A stretch of 64,000 nt of DNA from Cerrena zonata (taxonomy: Eukaryota; Basidiomycota; Agaricomycetes; Polyporales; Cerrenaceae), in assembly GCA_038087015.1 (NCBI GenBank), contig JASBNA010000061.1, positions 124,001 through 188,000 on the forward strand, given 5' to 3'. The first letter of the stretch is position 1; every line of letters begins with the position of its first letter. The translations under genes were made by a program, and so were the position numbers. Shown one piece after another: positions 1-11,600 of this stretch. The notes beneath the pieces are model-generated. The model saw only the letters and a list, made by a program, of their open reading frames with translations, searched no databases and had not been told where the DNA came from.

Positions 1-339
1 AATTTAGAACATTTAATTAATAATAATGAATCGTACTTAATTGATTTATTTGATGAATTGATTGATGAAACTGGGAATGATTGGTTCTTCAAAATTATCC
101 CCAACTATTCAATCAATTGTGATTTGATTTTTGAATTTTTCAATAAACATTTAACAAAATTTAATCATTCTTCTTATTATTGGAATGCTTTCATTTTTAT
201 AATGATCAAATTTAATAAATTTGATTCAAAAATTCCAATTGAATATATTGAATCTAATCATATCTTATCAAATAAATTGAAACTTTCTAACAACCAGAAT
301 AAATTCGATTCAATAATGGAAAAAAATTTATTGTTCTAG
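1..339 (+). CDS. C-terminal end of an unrecognised protein (partial)
   Basis: The reading frame is open from the first base to a TAG at 337-339, giving the last 112 residues of a protein whose start lies outside the window. It is rich in Asn, Ile, Phe and Lys, has no obvious membrane segment and no motif I recognise. The aromatic, mostly helical look (for example DWFFKIIPNYS and YYWNAFIFIMIKF) could suit a helical-repeat protein, but this is only an impression. Its last 12 bases overlap the end of the convergent exchanger gene. The frame is probably real; the function is unknown. Confidence 0.6.
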   Translation, partial: NLEHLINNNESYLIDLFDELIDETGNDWFFKIIPNYSINCDLIFEFFNKHLTKFNHSSYYWNAFIFIMIKFNKFDSKIPIEYIESNHILSNKLKLSNNQNKFDSIMEKNLLF

Positions 340-1953
340 TATAAAATTATATATAGCTATACTTATCCATATAAAACATGCAATAATTCCAATTTTTTTA
401 TCAAATTTCCAAGTATTCAATGGGATATAAATAAGATAAAACCCTATCATCATGGTTAATATCATTGTACTTATAATTAAATCATTACTTAAATGAAACT
501 TTAATGATTTAGATTGATAGATTATTAATGTACTTAATCCATTAATTCCAATTCCAACTAATATATTTAATAATGGTGCTCCCAAACATGCATTGATTCC
601 TAGTATCGGATTGATATTGATTGATAATGATACATTCATTATGACATCATTGATTGAGTTAACTAAGGAGAAAATTAATAATCCTAATCTATATTCTGAT
701 ATCTGAATAATTATTCCATAGTTTTTCAATATTTTTAAAAATTCACTTGATATATTCGATATTATAACTAAGGAATTCATTACTCCTAACGAATTGATGC
801 ATAGCTCATCAATTTTATTCAGAGTTATATTAAAATGATGATTAATTTCATAGAGTATTATAATTCCAATCATAATTAATATTCCAATCCTTAAATCATT
901 AATAAATTGATGGTTAATCAACATCATTGATTCAATTATTAACCATATATTGAATATATGAAATTTTCTTATTGTTTTTTTATATTCTTGATTATGTTGA
1001 TGACCATTTGAAGGAATGACAAAAAAAAATAAAAAATCGATTGAATTGAAAAAAAATTGAATGTAATGAGTAATTGAATGTTCATTTTTTGCAGTATCAG
1101 ACGCATTGTCATCATCCTCATCCAAAGCTGCCTCATAGCTAACTTCTTCTTCATTTAACAAAGCCATTGTTTCTTCAATGTTAATTGAATTCTTCGATGA
1201 ACTAACTGAAAGAATTTCCTCTTCTTCAATTGATTCATCAATTAATCGTTGATCATACCAGATTAAGTAACTTATGTAAACAAGGAATACTCCTGACATC
1301 ATAAAACATTCAGTTTTAGTAATCTTGGAATCTGATAGAATATATATCAAAAAAATCATTATTATTAATACCCATCCAAAGTTGAACAATATAAATTTAT
1401 GTTTTTCAATACTAAATGGTTTAACATAACTAATTAATCCAATTATTAATGTGAATGTTATTAAATTAGTTCCAATCAATTGTCCAATTACTAAATCAAT
1501 TGAATTTGATCTTAATGCAATATTATAATTAACCAAATCTGGTAAACAATTCGTTAAAGGAATTATTATTAAACTTAGGATTTGGTTATTGATCTCTAAA
1601 AGTTTGGTTAAATGATTTATATTATCAATCAAATAATTTGATACAACAACACTTAGAAAAATTATCAAGATTGCTAAAACATTTAAAATAACAAAACTAT
1701 AACCAATTTTTAATCCTATGTTTGGATAGCTTTCATTACAGTAATAACCAATGACAATCTTAAAGTAATCAGAATTACATTTGGCCTTCAACGATGAACA
1801 AATATTGGTTTGATCTTTTGGTAATTTACAGATTTTTTCATTATTCAATTTAGATATGTCAATCTGCTGGTTTCTCATCACAAAAATAAAATAAATTATC
1901 GGTATAAGAAACACTGCTATCCACCATTTAAGATCTTTGGATTTAGAAAACAT
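328..1953 (-). CDS. CaCA-family sodium/calcium exchanger-like membrane protein
   Basis: A 541-residue polytopic membrane protein with two homologous blocks of hydrophobic helices, one in each half, separated by an acidic loop (about residues 235-290, including EEEEIL and ALDEDDDN). The first block carries NCLPDLVNYNIALRS followed by GQLIGTNL. The second carries VNSINDVIMNVSLS followed by NACLGAPLLNILVG. These look like the alpha-1 and alpha-2 repeats that bind the cation in Ca2+/cation antiporters. The closest yeast relatives I can name are the Ecm27/YDL206W type, thought to act in internal membranes. It is shorter than those (over 700 residues). The N-terminus has a membrane segment and then a short Cys-containing region. 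The family call is firm; substrate and organelle are inferred. Confidence 0.75.
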   Translation of the reverse strand: MFSKSKDLKWWIAVFLIPIIYFIFVMRNQQIDISKLNNEKICKLPKDQTNICSSLKAKCNSDYFKIVIGYYCNESYPNIGLKIGYSFVILNVLAILIIFLSVVVSNYLIDNINHLTKLLEINNQILSLIIIPLTNCLPDLVNYNIALRSNSIDLVIGQLIGTNLITFTLIIGLISYVKPFSIEKHKFILFNFGWVLIIMIFLIYILSDSKITKTECFMMSGVFLVYISYLIWYDQRLIDESIEEEEILSVSSSKNSINIEETMALLNEEEVSYEAALDEDDDNASDTAKNEHSITHYIQFFFNSIDFLFFFVIPSNGHQHNQEYKKTIRKFHIFNIWLIIESMMLINHQFINDLRIGILIMIGIIILYEINHHFNITLNKIDELCINSLGVMNSLVIISNISSEFLKILKNYGIIIQISEYRLGLLIFSLVNSINDVIMNVSLSININPILGINACLGAPLLNILVGIGINGLSTLIIYQSKSLKFHLSNDLIISTMILTMMIGFYLIYIPLNTWKFDKKIGIIACFIWISIAIYNFILEQ

Positions 1954-2290
1954 ACTGTGACTCTCTTCATGTGGTTATATTTATTAAGTTTGAAGATATA
2001 TCAGTCTATATAAAATAACTAGTGATGAAATGTCTTTTTCTGCCCGTGATATTTCGCTAAGTTAAAAAAAGAGACTATGTGCAGGCAAAAGAATAAAATG
2101 GCCCTTATCAAGGTTTTGTACCTAACTAAGAGGTTATTATTAAAGTTTATGGATCAGCAGGGACGTTTATGGATCAACAGGCATGTTGATGATTATGCGG
2201 ACGGTGGATCCGGTGAAATGTTCAAATGGAAGAATCAAGGGGTTATGAATTAAATAATGGAGTTATGGATCAAGATCATGACGACGTTGC
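1954..2290. other. intergenic region upstream of the exchanger gene
   Basis: This 337-base gap lies between the exchanger start and the end of FMN1 exon 2. It should hold the exchanger promoter and the FMN1 3' end. Short imperfect repeats of TTATGGATCA-type sequence occur around 2148-2270 (TTATGGATCAGCAGG, TTATGGATCAACAGG, TTATGGATCAAGATC). I see no gene or RNA. Confidence 0.5.
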
Positions 2291-2864
2291 TTATAAACGT
2301 CTTTTTCTAACGCCTTGTAAAGCAATTTTGATATCAAGATTGATATCAGCAATCAATGCTTCTATAAAAAAGTTAGTATTATTCAAATAAAATCAAAGAT
2401 ATTTACATACCAACTGTAGTATAATTCAATTCGGGTCTGATATAACCCAAAACACTATAAGTTATATTAGCACCATAAAAATTCTCGTTAAATTTATGAA
2501 TTATATGAACTTCTGCAGTCTTTTCTTTATTTTGATAAAATGGGTTCCATCCAATTGACATAACCATAGGTAGAACAGTTAATTCGTTATTATCACAATT
2601 CAATGAAGATCCATTATTAAATAGAATTTCTTTCCCGTCGTTTCTCTTAACAATATGATTTTCCTTCACCACTGGTATAACTCTACACCAACCAAAATAT
2701 ATCCCGGTATCTAAAGAGTTTAACTTATCATTAATTGGTAAATTTACGGTAGGAATACCCAATTCTGACGACCCTCTACCAAACCCACTTATAATTGGAG
2801 AGGTTTCTATCACCGGGTATTGGGCAGGAATTGTATCTGGAATTATGGTTTCTGGTCTAGCCAT
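2291..2864 (-). CDS. FMN1: riboflavin kinase, two exons
   Basis: The enzyme phosphorylates riboflavin to FMN, the first step in making flavin cofactors. Exon 1 (2864 to 2411) starts at MARPETIIPD and carries the signature ISGFGRGSSELGIPTVNLP, then GIYFGWCRV, AEVHIIHKF and LGYIRPELNYTT. The unspliced frame would stop a few codons later. A GTATGT donor at 2410, a TACTAAC branch point and a TATAG acceptor ending at 2362 define a 49-base intron. Splicing joins exon 2 (2361 to 2291), which encodes EALIADINLDIKIAL, the usual end of the family. Exons of 454 and 71 bases total 175 codons, exactly in frame, giving 174 residues. A TTG-initiated extension upstream is unlikely. Confidence 0.9.
2362..2410 (-). 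other. spliceosomal intron in FMN1
   Basis: A 49-base intron with donor GTATGT, branch point TACTAAC about ten bases from the 3' end, and acceptor TTTTTTATAG. It sits near the 3' end of the coding sequence, which is unusual for budding yeasts, where introns cluster near the start codon. Without splicing the enzyme loses its conserved C-terminal helix. Confidence 0.85.
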
Positions 2865-3114
2865 CCTGATGGGAGAAGTAATCGATTTATTGGTGGAAAA
2901 CGTATTAAGATCAACAAACAGCAAAAAAAATCAAGTTGTCAAGTTAACTTGAAAAAGCAGTCGTGCAATATGGCTGAAAAATATGACTGAAAAATGTTAC
3001 AAATATCCGTTTAGTAATCAAGTTCCAGGCTTTTATTCATTACAAATACACAATTGAGCCTACAAACAGCTTAGGCACGATTCAATACAAGTTAACGGTT
3101 TATTAATTATATAC

Positions 3115-4082
3115 TTAGAATTTTTCTTCTAATTGTTTCAATAAAGTACGAGCATCTTAGCAAAAGCTCTGATACCTTGAGATAATTTTTCAGTAGCCAT
3201 GGCATCTTCATTGAATAAGAATCTGAATTCAGCTTCATTGTTAATGTAGGAGACTTTTTTGGCATCAGAAGAAACAGCGGTTTCTTTCTTCAAGACTTGA
3301 GGAACAGCATCATTAGAGTTCATTAATTCTTCTAATAATTTTGGAGCAACGGTCAAGAAATCACAACCAGCCAAGGCTTTAATTTCACCAACGTTTCTGA
3401 AAGAAGCACCCATGACAATGGTATCGTAACCGAATTTCTTGTAGTAGTTGTAAATACCTTTAACAGAAACCACACCAGGATCAGTTTCAGCAGTGTATTG
3501 TTCACCAGTGGCATTCTTATACCAATCCAAAATTCTACCAACGAATGGAGAAATCAAGGTGACTTTAGCTTCAGCACAAGCAACAGCTTGAACAAAAGAG
3601 AATAAAAGAGTCAAGTTACAGTGAATTTGATGTTTTTCTTCCAATTCTTTGGCAGCTTGAATACCTTCCCAAGTAGAAGCAATTTTGATCAAAATTCTAT
3701 CTTTGGAAATACCAATGGATTCATAAATCTTAATGATATTAATGGCTTTATCAATAGTGGCTTGTTTATCAAAAGATAATGAAGCATCAACTTCGGTACT
3801 GACTCTACCTGGAACAATGTTTAAAATTTCTTTACCAAATTCAACCAATAAACGATCCAAAGCTAAAGAAGCTTTTTCTTCCTTAGTGGATCCTTTATCT
3901 TTAGCGTAATCAACAGCAACATCAATTAATTTAGCATATTCTGGTTTTTTAGAAGCAGCCAAAATTAATGATGGGTTGGTGGTGGCATCTTGAGGAGTGT
4001 ATTTGGCAATCGATTCGAATTCACCAGTATCAGTGACAATGGTGGTACCGGTAGCTTTTAATTGTTCTAAAGAGTTAGACAT
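3115..4082 (-). CDS. TAL1: transaldolase, with a one-base frame break near the 3' end
   Basis: Transaldolase moves a dihydroxyacetone unit between sugar phosphates in the non-oxidative pentose phosphate pathway. The start is the ATG at 4082 ([12 protein letters not shown]), not the in-frame TTG upstream. Family motifs include DATTNPSLI near residue 32 and the Schiff-base lysine in [12 protein letters not shown] (about K133). As written the frame ends at 3138 with KMLVLY. Restoring one G in the GG of AAGGATG (plus-strand position about 3156) continues it as [14 protein letters not shown] to a TAA at 3115-3117, the normal family ending, giving 322 residues. The break is probably a consensus error. 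Codon use is strongly biased, as expected of a highly expressed gene. Confidence 0.93.
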
Positions 4083-4711
4083 TTTATTCAAATAGTTAAT
4101 TGATTAATAAAGAAGAAGTAACCGAATTTTCAGTAGCAAAGTTGGGAATTTGGCCTTTATATGTACCGTAACCATTTTTCTTTTTTTGGGCGCACTCACT
4201 CTCCCCCAACCGCAAAATAAACCAATAGTCAAAGACTCCGAAAATTACTTATAAATCATTATTCAGATCTAGCAATTGTACAAAACTACCACTCAAGCCT
4301 TACCCTCTTATACCACCACTTCTACTCATTAGGACAAGAATTGTTTCAGCTGATTCACAATCGTTTCCCTTCGTTAATGAGCTTTCTTCGGGTAACCCTT
4401 TTGCATTCTTTCACTCGGGCAAAATGTCGCGGGATCTTCCGGCAAATGTCGTGGGATGTTTAGCCATCCGCGACATAAAGGAGGGGATGACGCAATCCTG
4501 CGCGTGGGAATCAAACGTGGTGGGTACGGGTGTTCACTGAGTTGATCCGACCATTTTCCGGGTGATTTCCGGTCTGATCCCTGGCGAGTTCCGGGAAAGG
4601 GCTCCTTTTTTTTTTCGAGGGTCTTTGGTGTACAGGTGTTGTTCGATGATAAAAGCAACCTAAAAACCAGCAAGTAGCCAAAACTCAACATCTTCACTTG
4701 ATAACCACAGC
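4083..4711. promoter_or_regulatory. divergent promoter region between TAL1 and the DUF1769 gene
   Basis: A 629-base divergent spacer. The half next to TAL1 is AT-rich. The part from about 4380 to 4620 is unusually GC-rich and full of CGG/CCG triplets and GGGAT-type motifs. Open frames across it are by-products of composition. The repeated element is listed separately. Confidence 0.55.
4425..4475. promoter_or_regulatory. three-copy TGTCGYGGGAT element
   Basis: TGTCGCGGGAT at 4425-4435 is followed by the direct copy TGTCGTGGGAT at 4447-4457, 22 bases later. An inverted copy, ATCCGCGACA (the reverse complement of TGTCGCGGAT), lies at 4466-4475. Two direct copies plus one inverted copy within 51 bases suggest an operator for a dimeric or multi-site regulator. 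I cannot name the factor. The site lies about 340-390 bases upstream of TAL1 and 240-290 upstream of the DUF1769 gene. Confidence 0.5.
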
Positions 4712-5623
4712 ATGGGGGATTCAATTACCAAAAGATTGGTTATCAAGGCATCGAATAATTACGATTTTGCCAATTCAACGGTTGTCCCGGTCAATTGCAA
4801 TCAGCCAGTTCAAATTGAGTCAGAAATCGGCTTATTCTCGTTGTCGGTCAGTATAAGAAATTTTGATGGTTCGATTCCCCATAAATCAAATAGTTTATAT
4901 AATGTGGGTGATAAAACTTACTTGGATGGTTCTTCTTATGAAAATCTGGATATGGCAAATGATGTTTTACCGAATTTAAGATTAAACATAACTTTCAAAC
5001 CAAAATATCCAATTAAAGGTTCGGATTTATTATTCGGTAATGATTTTTTGGTTCCAATTAAAGATTATATTCCAACGACTTTATTGGCAACTGGGCTCAA
5101 ATTCTTTACTTGGTTTATCAATAAAACAGTGAAAGGTGATATCTACTGCGATAAACCTTACTTATACGGTTTGGCCTTGAATAGTTTTACATTTATGTCA
5201 ATTAAAGATCGAACATCAAATCATGTGGGCGAGGTTATCGATGGGAATGAAGACAAGGCTCCAGATTTGACTAATTTCGTCGAAAATTTGAATGATAATA
5301 TCGATAATATACTTAAAATTCCTGCAAAATCTTTAGAACGGAAAAAATACTTTACTAATCTTTCAAATTGTGAAAATTTCGTCTTTAACGAGTCAACTAA
5401 TTATCAAATCCAATTCGATTCTGACTATTTGAAACTAGCCGATTCGAAATACGCCGTAAGTATCCCGACTTTTGGTAATAAAACCTTCGACTTGAATGTC
5501 TCGGGTTACGCTAATGACGTTCTTGATAACTTTAATTGGACTATAAAACAGGGTGGTTATGACGGTGTTGGTTGTGGGAAACTGGGCTTGATTTTAAATT
5601 TCGCTCTACTCAATGAAAGCTAA
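4712..5623 (+). CDS. DUF1769 (UPF0590-type) family protein
   Basis: A 303-residue soluble protein of a fungal family with no known biochemical role. Family hallmarks are visible in order: VVPVNCNQPVQIES near residue 24, IRNFDGSIPHKS near 48, then the core PIKGSDLLFGNDFLVPIKDY around 100-120, and DKPYLYGLALNSF around 150. Near the C-terminus NVSGYANDVLDNFNWTIKQGGYDGVGCGKL matches the usual last block in style. There is no signal peptide or membrane segment. It is transcribed divergently from TAL1 and is the last gene before the 7.7 kb gene-free stretch. The family call is good; the function is unknown. Confidence 0.75.
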   Translation: MGDSITKRLVIKASNNYDFANSTVVPVNCNQPVQIESEIGLFSLSVSIRNFDGSIPHKSNSLYNVGDKTYLDGSSYENLDMANDVLPNLRLNITFKPKYPIKGSDLLFGNDFLVPIKDYIPTTLLATGLKFFTWFINKTVKGDIYCDKPYLYGLALNSFTFMSIKDRTSNHVGEVIDGNEDKAPDLTNFVENLNDNIDNILKIPAKSLERKKYFTNLSNCENFVFNESTNYQIQFDSDYLKLADSKYAVSIPTFGNKTFDLNVSGYANDVLDNFNWTIKQGGYDGVGCGKLGLILNFALLNES

Positions 5624-8600
5624 CTTATTTATTGTTGTTCTTATATACTGGTTATATACTTGAGACTTATACACTATATATTCTAATATGATTTTATTTT
5701 TTTACTAAATCTGTTCTCTCCTTATGTGAGCGTCCACCTTGCTTCTTTTTCGATCACAAATAGTTGGTTCTTCTCAGTTAATCTTCACAGACCTGAGGAT
5801 TCCAAAAATTAAAAAATATAAAGTTACAAAAAAGAAGAGTCTACAGCACGATGGTTTCCATTATGGTCTCCCACTAACGTACTCAGCATCGCTCTCAGCA
5901 GCTTAATAATTATTGATCGGACGGGTAATCATGCTTTATGCTGGATATGGCCGTAGACGTTGGTTGAAAATTTTCAGGTTGTAATGAGAATATAATTTTA
6001 CCTTCTAAAAAGAATACTAAAACTTTTTTAATCTTGTTAGCAGTCCCTTGTGCACGTTTAGATGCTCCCATATATATATTCTCCTTACCTACTTCCTTAT
6101 ACAATTGGAATCTACTCAACTATATAAATATTCGTGAAAAATGCAAAAAAAAAAATTGGTTTTTTGCAACCGTATAAAATCACACCAGCTTTACCACAAA
6201 TCTAAAAGCTTTAATCTCGTAGCGCTTGAAATTCCCCATTGATCCAATCGTAGCATAATGGTTTATCACGGTTCAAGTTAGGGCAGACTTAACAAATAGC
6301 TTTTTTTTCAACAATTTCGTCTTTTTTTTATCAATAATTCTCAGGTAATACTGATTCTCTTCGGACTGGATATTAATTCGTTGAGAGATGATTGCCGTCA
6401 CTCACCTATAATGAAATGATTAAAAATATTTAGTAGAATCATGATGATGTTAGTTCAGTAAGTCAGGAAGCTAGAATCAAAATCACGACTCCGTTAATTC
6501 TGATCTGCTTTGAAGTAGAGAAGGACTTCTTGGTAGTGTTTTGTTTTACATATATAGCCTTTCATTTCATAAGAAAGTCAAAACCTTTATTCTTAATACT
6601 ATATAGAAACATAAACTTAATTGAGGAGGAATCACTTTTTTATTACCACCTTCAACCAATTTTGAGATTGAGTGACATCTCAGCTTCTGTTCTTTTCATT
6701 AATTTTTGCAATTTATCGAAGGAAGGGAGTGTTATCTAACACACCTCTATTCAAGCAGGTTGCAAACCTCCGCCGTTGACATGGTTAACCTATGTGATTT
6801 ACCAAAAGAAGCAAGTTGTTTGTAATCTCCTGGTATTGGTTATGAATTCAACTAGCAGCCTTAGTATGGTCCCAGCTATATTTAAATTTTAGTTTATGGA
6901 TATAAATTTTACAGCCAAGGTCAAAATTCCAAATGCCATTCCAATGAGTTCGCCCTTAATCCTGTGTGCTCTTACTGGAAAATTCACCGATTTCAATGTT
7001 TTCCAAAGCAGATATTGATAATCTTTCTGCCAAAAATTTTGAAAGATATCATTGCATGACTTAATGTAATTTATTGAGTTCAAGTGGTTTTTCAATTATA
7101 CAATTCAAAATCTCTCGAGGCCATTCATTGACATCTGTGTTATCGCGTCCTAATACATAGAATGATTCTAAAAAAAAAGTTTAGGAAAATTGAATAACGA
7201 AAACCTCTTCTTCTAGATAGCATATAAAAAATGTAAAATGAAGTTAATTCAAGAATTCTAACGAAGGGTATCATTTCATCATTATATATAATTGAATTTC
7301 CCTCTGCCCACTGTTCATTAAATTATGAATTTGGATCCATTTTGCAGCTAATTCTGTATTTTTCGCAACTTTCTTCAAAAAATGTTTAAAATATATCAAA
7401 TTATACAATTAAGTTGCAAAAAAATAGACATAGCTTAAACACAATCCTATGAGTATAACTAACTCACAACTTTGGTCAGAATCTTACAGAAGAGTATTTT
7501 TAGTTAGGGTCAGCCATCTTTGCAAATCATACATGTAAGATTTACTCACACTTATTGCTCCAGTGCGACCATTTTAACCACATTGAATACAAGTCTTAAG
7601 AAATTAGTTCAGGTTTCAGGGTCAGAGAACTAGACTAGATCTCTGTTGAATTAGAGTTTAATATGTACAAATAGTATCAATATTAGTTAAAGAAGTAACA
7701 ACATGTTCGTTAAGTTCAGCCATTTCAAGGAAAGTTCATGGAAAGATATATGTATATCTGAAGATGCATTCTCTTCTTCGATAGCTTCATCCTTAGCATC
7801 AACCAAATCCAAAAGCCTTCGACGAAACAAAGAGTCATGTTCATTCAGTTGGAAAAGCGCATCGAGTTTTAAAATTTTGAAGAATTCAGTTGAAACTAGT
7901 CTACAACAAAACACAACCTACTCTATCCTTCCAAGACACATGTATACACTATTTACAACTATCCCAGTATCAGTAGTGAAGTTTTGACCAAATAGGAGGA
8001 TACACTAGGCTATGTTCACAAAACCCGACGAGCACTTACGTTAACCTTTCTCCAAAACAAACGACACCTTATTTCCCTTAAGACCATACCTGCACTAAAT
8101 TTGAAGAAAACCATAACGGCATTTTCAGGCGATCATAGATTTCATAACAAAGTTTATCATGGATTAAAGCTTCGTGAAGATACTTTTACTTCGAGGTAAA
8201 CTCAAAATTGAAACATCCTTTTCTCAAAGCTGACTAAAGCATCAGAACATTATAGTAACACATTGTTACTTATTTTCATAATATTCAAACAATCTATATG
8301 AAAAAAAAAAAAAAAAAACCTAAGCATCTTTATATTATTTAACTTTTATATATAACTACTCATACGGTAAAGTGTAATGTAAAATTAAAAAGTATTTGAA
8401 TTACCAGGTAAAAATATAAGAATGGAATAACTTGAAGGAAAAGGGAAAAATCGTTAGCATTACCTACTGGAATTAAACTCTTAAAGACGAGATCGACCAA
8501 AAGAAAATAAGTGTAATCTAGTTACAACTGTGGAAACAAGTACATTTGTAACAACCGAAAGTAGATATAAAAGGGTAGATTCTGAAACATACAGGTTTAG

Positions 8601-11600
8601 TCTACGAAACCTGTAAGAACAGATCCACGGGACTGTTACAGATTCATGATAATCAATTTATGTAATTAAATTGTAGTGATTTCAGAAATTGAAATAATAG
8701 AGCGATTTCTCACTTATGAAAAATGCAGTAAAAAAATTACCAGAATTTTGTTATATTGAACTATTTAAAAAGCAATTATCTGACATTTATATTTCGCATG
8801 AAATCAAGAAGAAAGATGATAACCCACGGGAAGTAAGAAAATATAAACTTAAAAATGGAGACCTCGAAGAACATGCCAAATAACTTTTTTTTCTAAAAAT
8901 ACTGGAAAACTATTAAGGGCAAAGCAGTCTCACAATGCTTCATGAGGACCATATACGCTTTTTTACTTAAGATTCATAAACTTGTATTGAGGTTCAAGCA
9001 GATCGAAAAGTCCACTTTAATTTCTAGCTATATAAATATGTACTGAAGAAGAAAAATTACCCCCGTAAGTATTAAAGGGAACAACTTACTAATGATATGA
9101 AAAATCTTGAAATAAAAATTTTCACAACTAATAGTGTTGACACGTAGAAAAGCAAAGGAACTACTTGACCCTCAAAAAACAAATCGTGATAAAAGTGAAA
9201 ATAAGCCTTTTGCAAAAGCCCAGCTGTAAAAGATATATAGAACAGCAAATAATTCTGAGGAGGAGACGAATTCCATAAACTAAATAAAATTCTTCATCTC
9301 TTGCTAATCAAACTACTACCTTTAGCATAAGTTGAACGAACATTCTACTTAGGTACTTAAATTCTCAACTGACGTTGAAAGTGCATATTCTTGAAAATAA
9401 GTACTATACCATGAGAATAGCAAAGGAGAATTATAAACAAGAATGATCTTATTGATTGACCTTCCCGTAATAACCAATTGGTAAATGAATTTACTGAAAA
9501 CCTTGAATTTATTAGGAATTGCACCCAAACACAACATTATCTAAAAAAAGTCCATTTATTTGACTACGTTTATACTCGAAAGTTGTAAAAGTGTTTAAGT
9601 AGATTCGCCTGATTCTGTGGAGAAGAGCTAATCTGACTTCCACAAGTATCATGGGGGTAATATGCTTCTAAATCTATAGCCCGCACCACTTAATAACTTA
9701 GACTCAAAGATGTTTGGTTTTCCACTAATGGTATTGATTCTAAACTTCTTAAGCAGCATTGCAGAGAGATGAAATGAAAATTCAAAAAAAAAGTTTCTGA
9801 TCGCCAAAAATTAAAAGATTTTGACTGGATTAAGCTTTTGTTATGTGCTTTAATATTACAATATCTAATACAATAGAATAATACAATTGAGTTGTCTATA
9901 TCCCCAAACTAAATACTAAGCAGTTATATATTTGGGTTGCATCGAATGACTTAATACCAATTCATAATAGGGTGTGATAAACGAAGAAGGAAGAAGATAG
10001 TTCCTATTTATAAATCTATTTAGTCTCGAAAACCTTCATCATTGACATTTCCAATAGCACTTCTTAAATATAGATAATGCCTATCATGGTGTCATGGTGT
10101 CGATAGGTAAAAGAGCCATGTACATGTAAAGAATAGGGCCTACTCGGGTTTGGTCCGAATCTCATAATTTGTAGCCCCTGTTAGAAATTTGTAGAAACTT
10201 AGATTATGAACTTCCAGACTGTACAAATTAAATGATGAATGATGATAAGTCTTCACAACTCAAAGCAAAGCGTAGCAAATATAAACATATAAACATATTA
10301 AAAGCATGGGGCGAACATAATGTTGATGTTGCGAGTTGCGAGTCGTATTACTAAATACCAGTCAATTGGAGTGGTGCCCAATTCTAAGTAATAATTTAAT
10401 CTATATCAACGTAGTCAGTTAGACTAATTCTTTTCTCAAGACCCACTTGGAATCTCAGATTCTTTATCCTAGTCAAGCATATTTGATTCAGCTGGTTGAT
10501 CTTGGTTTTTTAAAACGCTCAAATCTAGAAATAAAGTAATGAAAGTGTTGTTGTCGTGATACAACTTGGAGGTTACATCACACTCCTTTTCCCTCTAGAA
10601 TCGTAAAAAAGACTTCAATGTTTGGTCTTTCTATTTCTTAGCAGGTATATTTACATCTTCGCACCATAGCGTTAATGATGCCAATTCTACATGGTACACA
10701 TCCCGCTTCGGAAGATAGTTTCGGAAGATAGTTTGAAAGTTACTTTACACTGCTAAATCTATATCGAGATTAAATATACACGATGTGGAATATGTTATAG
10801 ACCTAGTGACACGTTAAAAGACATGAGATATATCTTGGAGATCAGATAGAACAATTTCAGATACAGTCTATTACTTTCTGAGAAATACGAACACAATTTT
10901 AGCCTCCTTTAAGGATTGTCGTATATGAGAAACTTTGAATAAGTAGAATGTACGTATCTATGGTATGTAAAGAATAATTTTATTTCGCAGCCGATTTCTA
11001 TGAAGGTAGATATCTACACTATGCTTAAACCTGAAAGTTTGAGTTCGTATTTTCTTTATGGGATTGGAACTTTGAAATTATCCATAATCTCAGACTTATG
11101 TATATGAGTCGTTGTGCATTAGGTTTAGTTGTCTGTTCTGTTTTCCCAGAGAGCTCAATGCGACTGAAATTGGGTTGAATTTTGGAAGTTCAACTTATTG
11201 AATGAAATTACAAAGTAAACATCCACATCGATTTTGAGATTGTATGCTCATAATGGAGCCTAACTGGACGTCTATGAGAATAATTCTCAGTTGTACTCGA
11301 AACTAATTAAGATACTGATGTCGGAGGTGGCTGGAGGTAGATAATTCCAGTGGCTTTCAATGATATTTTTCTGGCCTAGGATGCCTTCATGTCAAATATT
11401 TGCTTTAACGTTAGACTAGTGAAGTGCGGTTATCGGTAAGGATCCTTCGACGCTGAGAATAATTGCATCGAAACTTACTGAATTTAGCTAGAATTTAATT
11501 GCTGTTTTCAAAACATTGCTTACGAGTCTTCGTCAATCAATTTTTGTTTTTTTTTTTTTGAGATAATCTACATATTATGGTATTTGTAGCTTGTGAATTT

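Noticed and set aside
4374..4724. 116-codon open frame on the minus strand in the TAL1 promoter
   Set aside because: It lies in a GC-rich promoter where stop codons are scarce, has no conserved feature, and overlaps the start of the DUF1769 gene on the other strand.
6442..6505. C/D-like element in the desert (ATGATGA near 6442, CTGA near 6500)
   Set aside because: The guide-like stretch resembles an 18S segment only with a G-U pair and does not fall at a methylation site I know; the terminal stem is weak.
7687..7987. Opposed open frames of 75 and 94 codons in the gene desert
   Set aside because: They overlap on opposite strands, lack conserved features and are isolated; low-complexity Ser/Glu codon alternation explains both.
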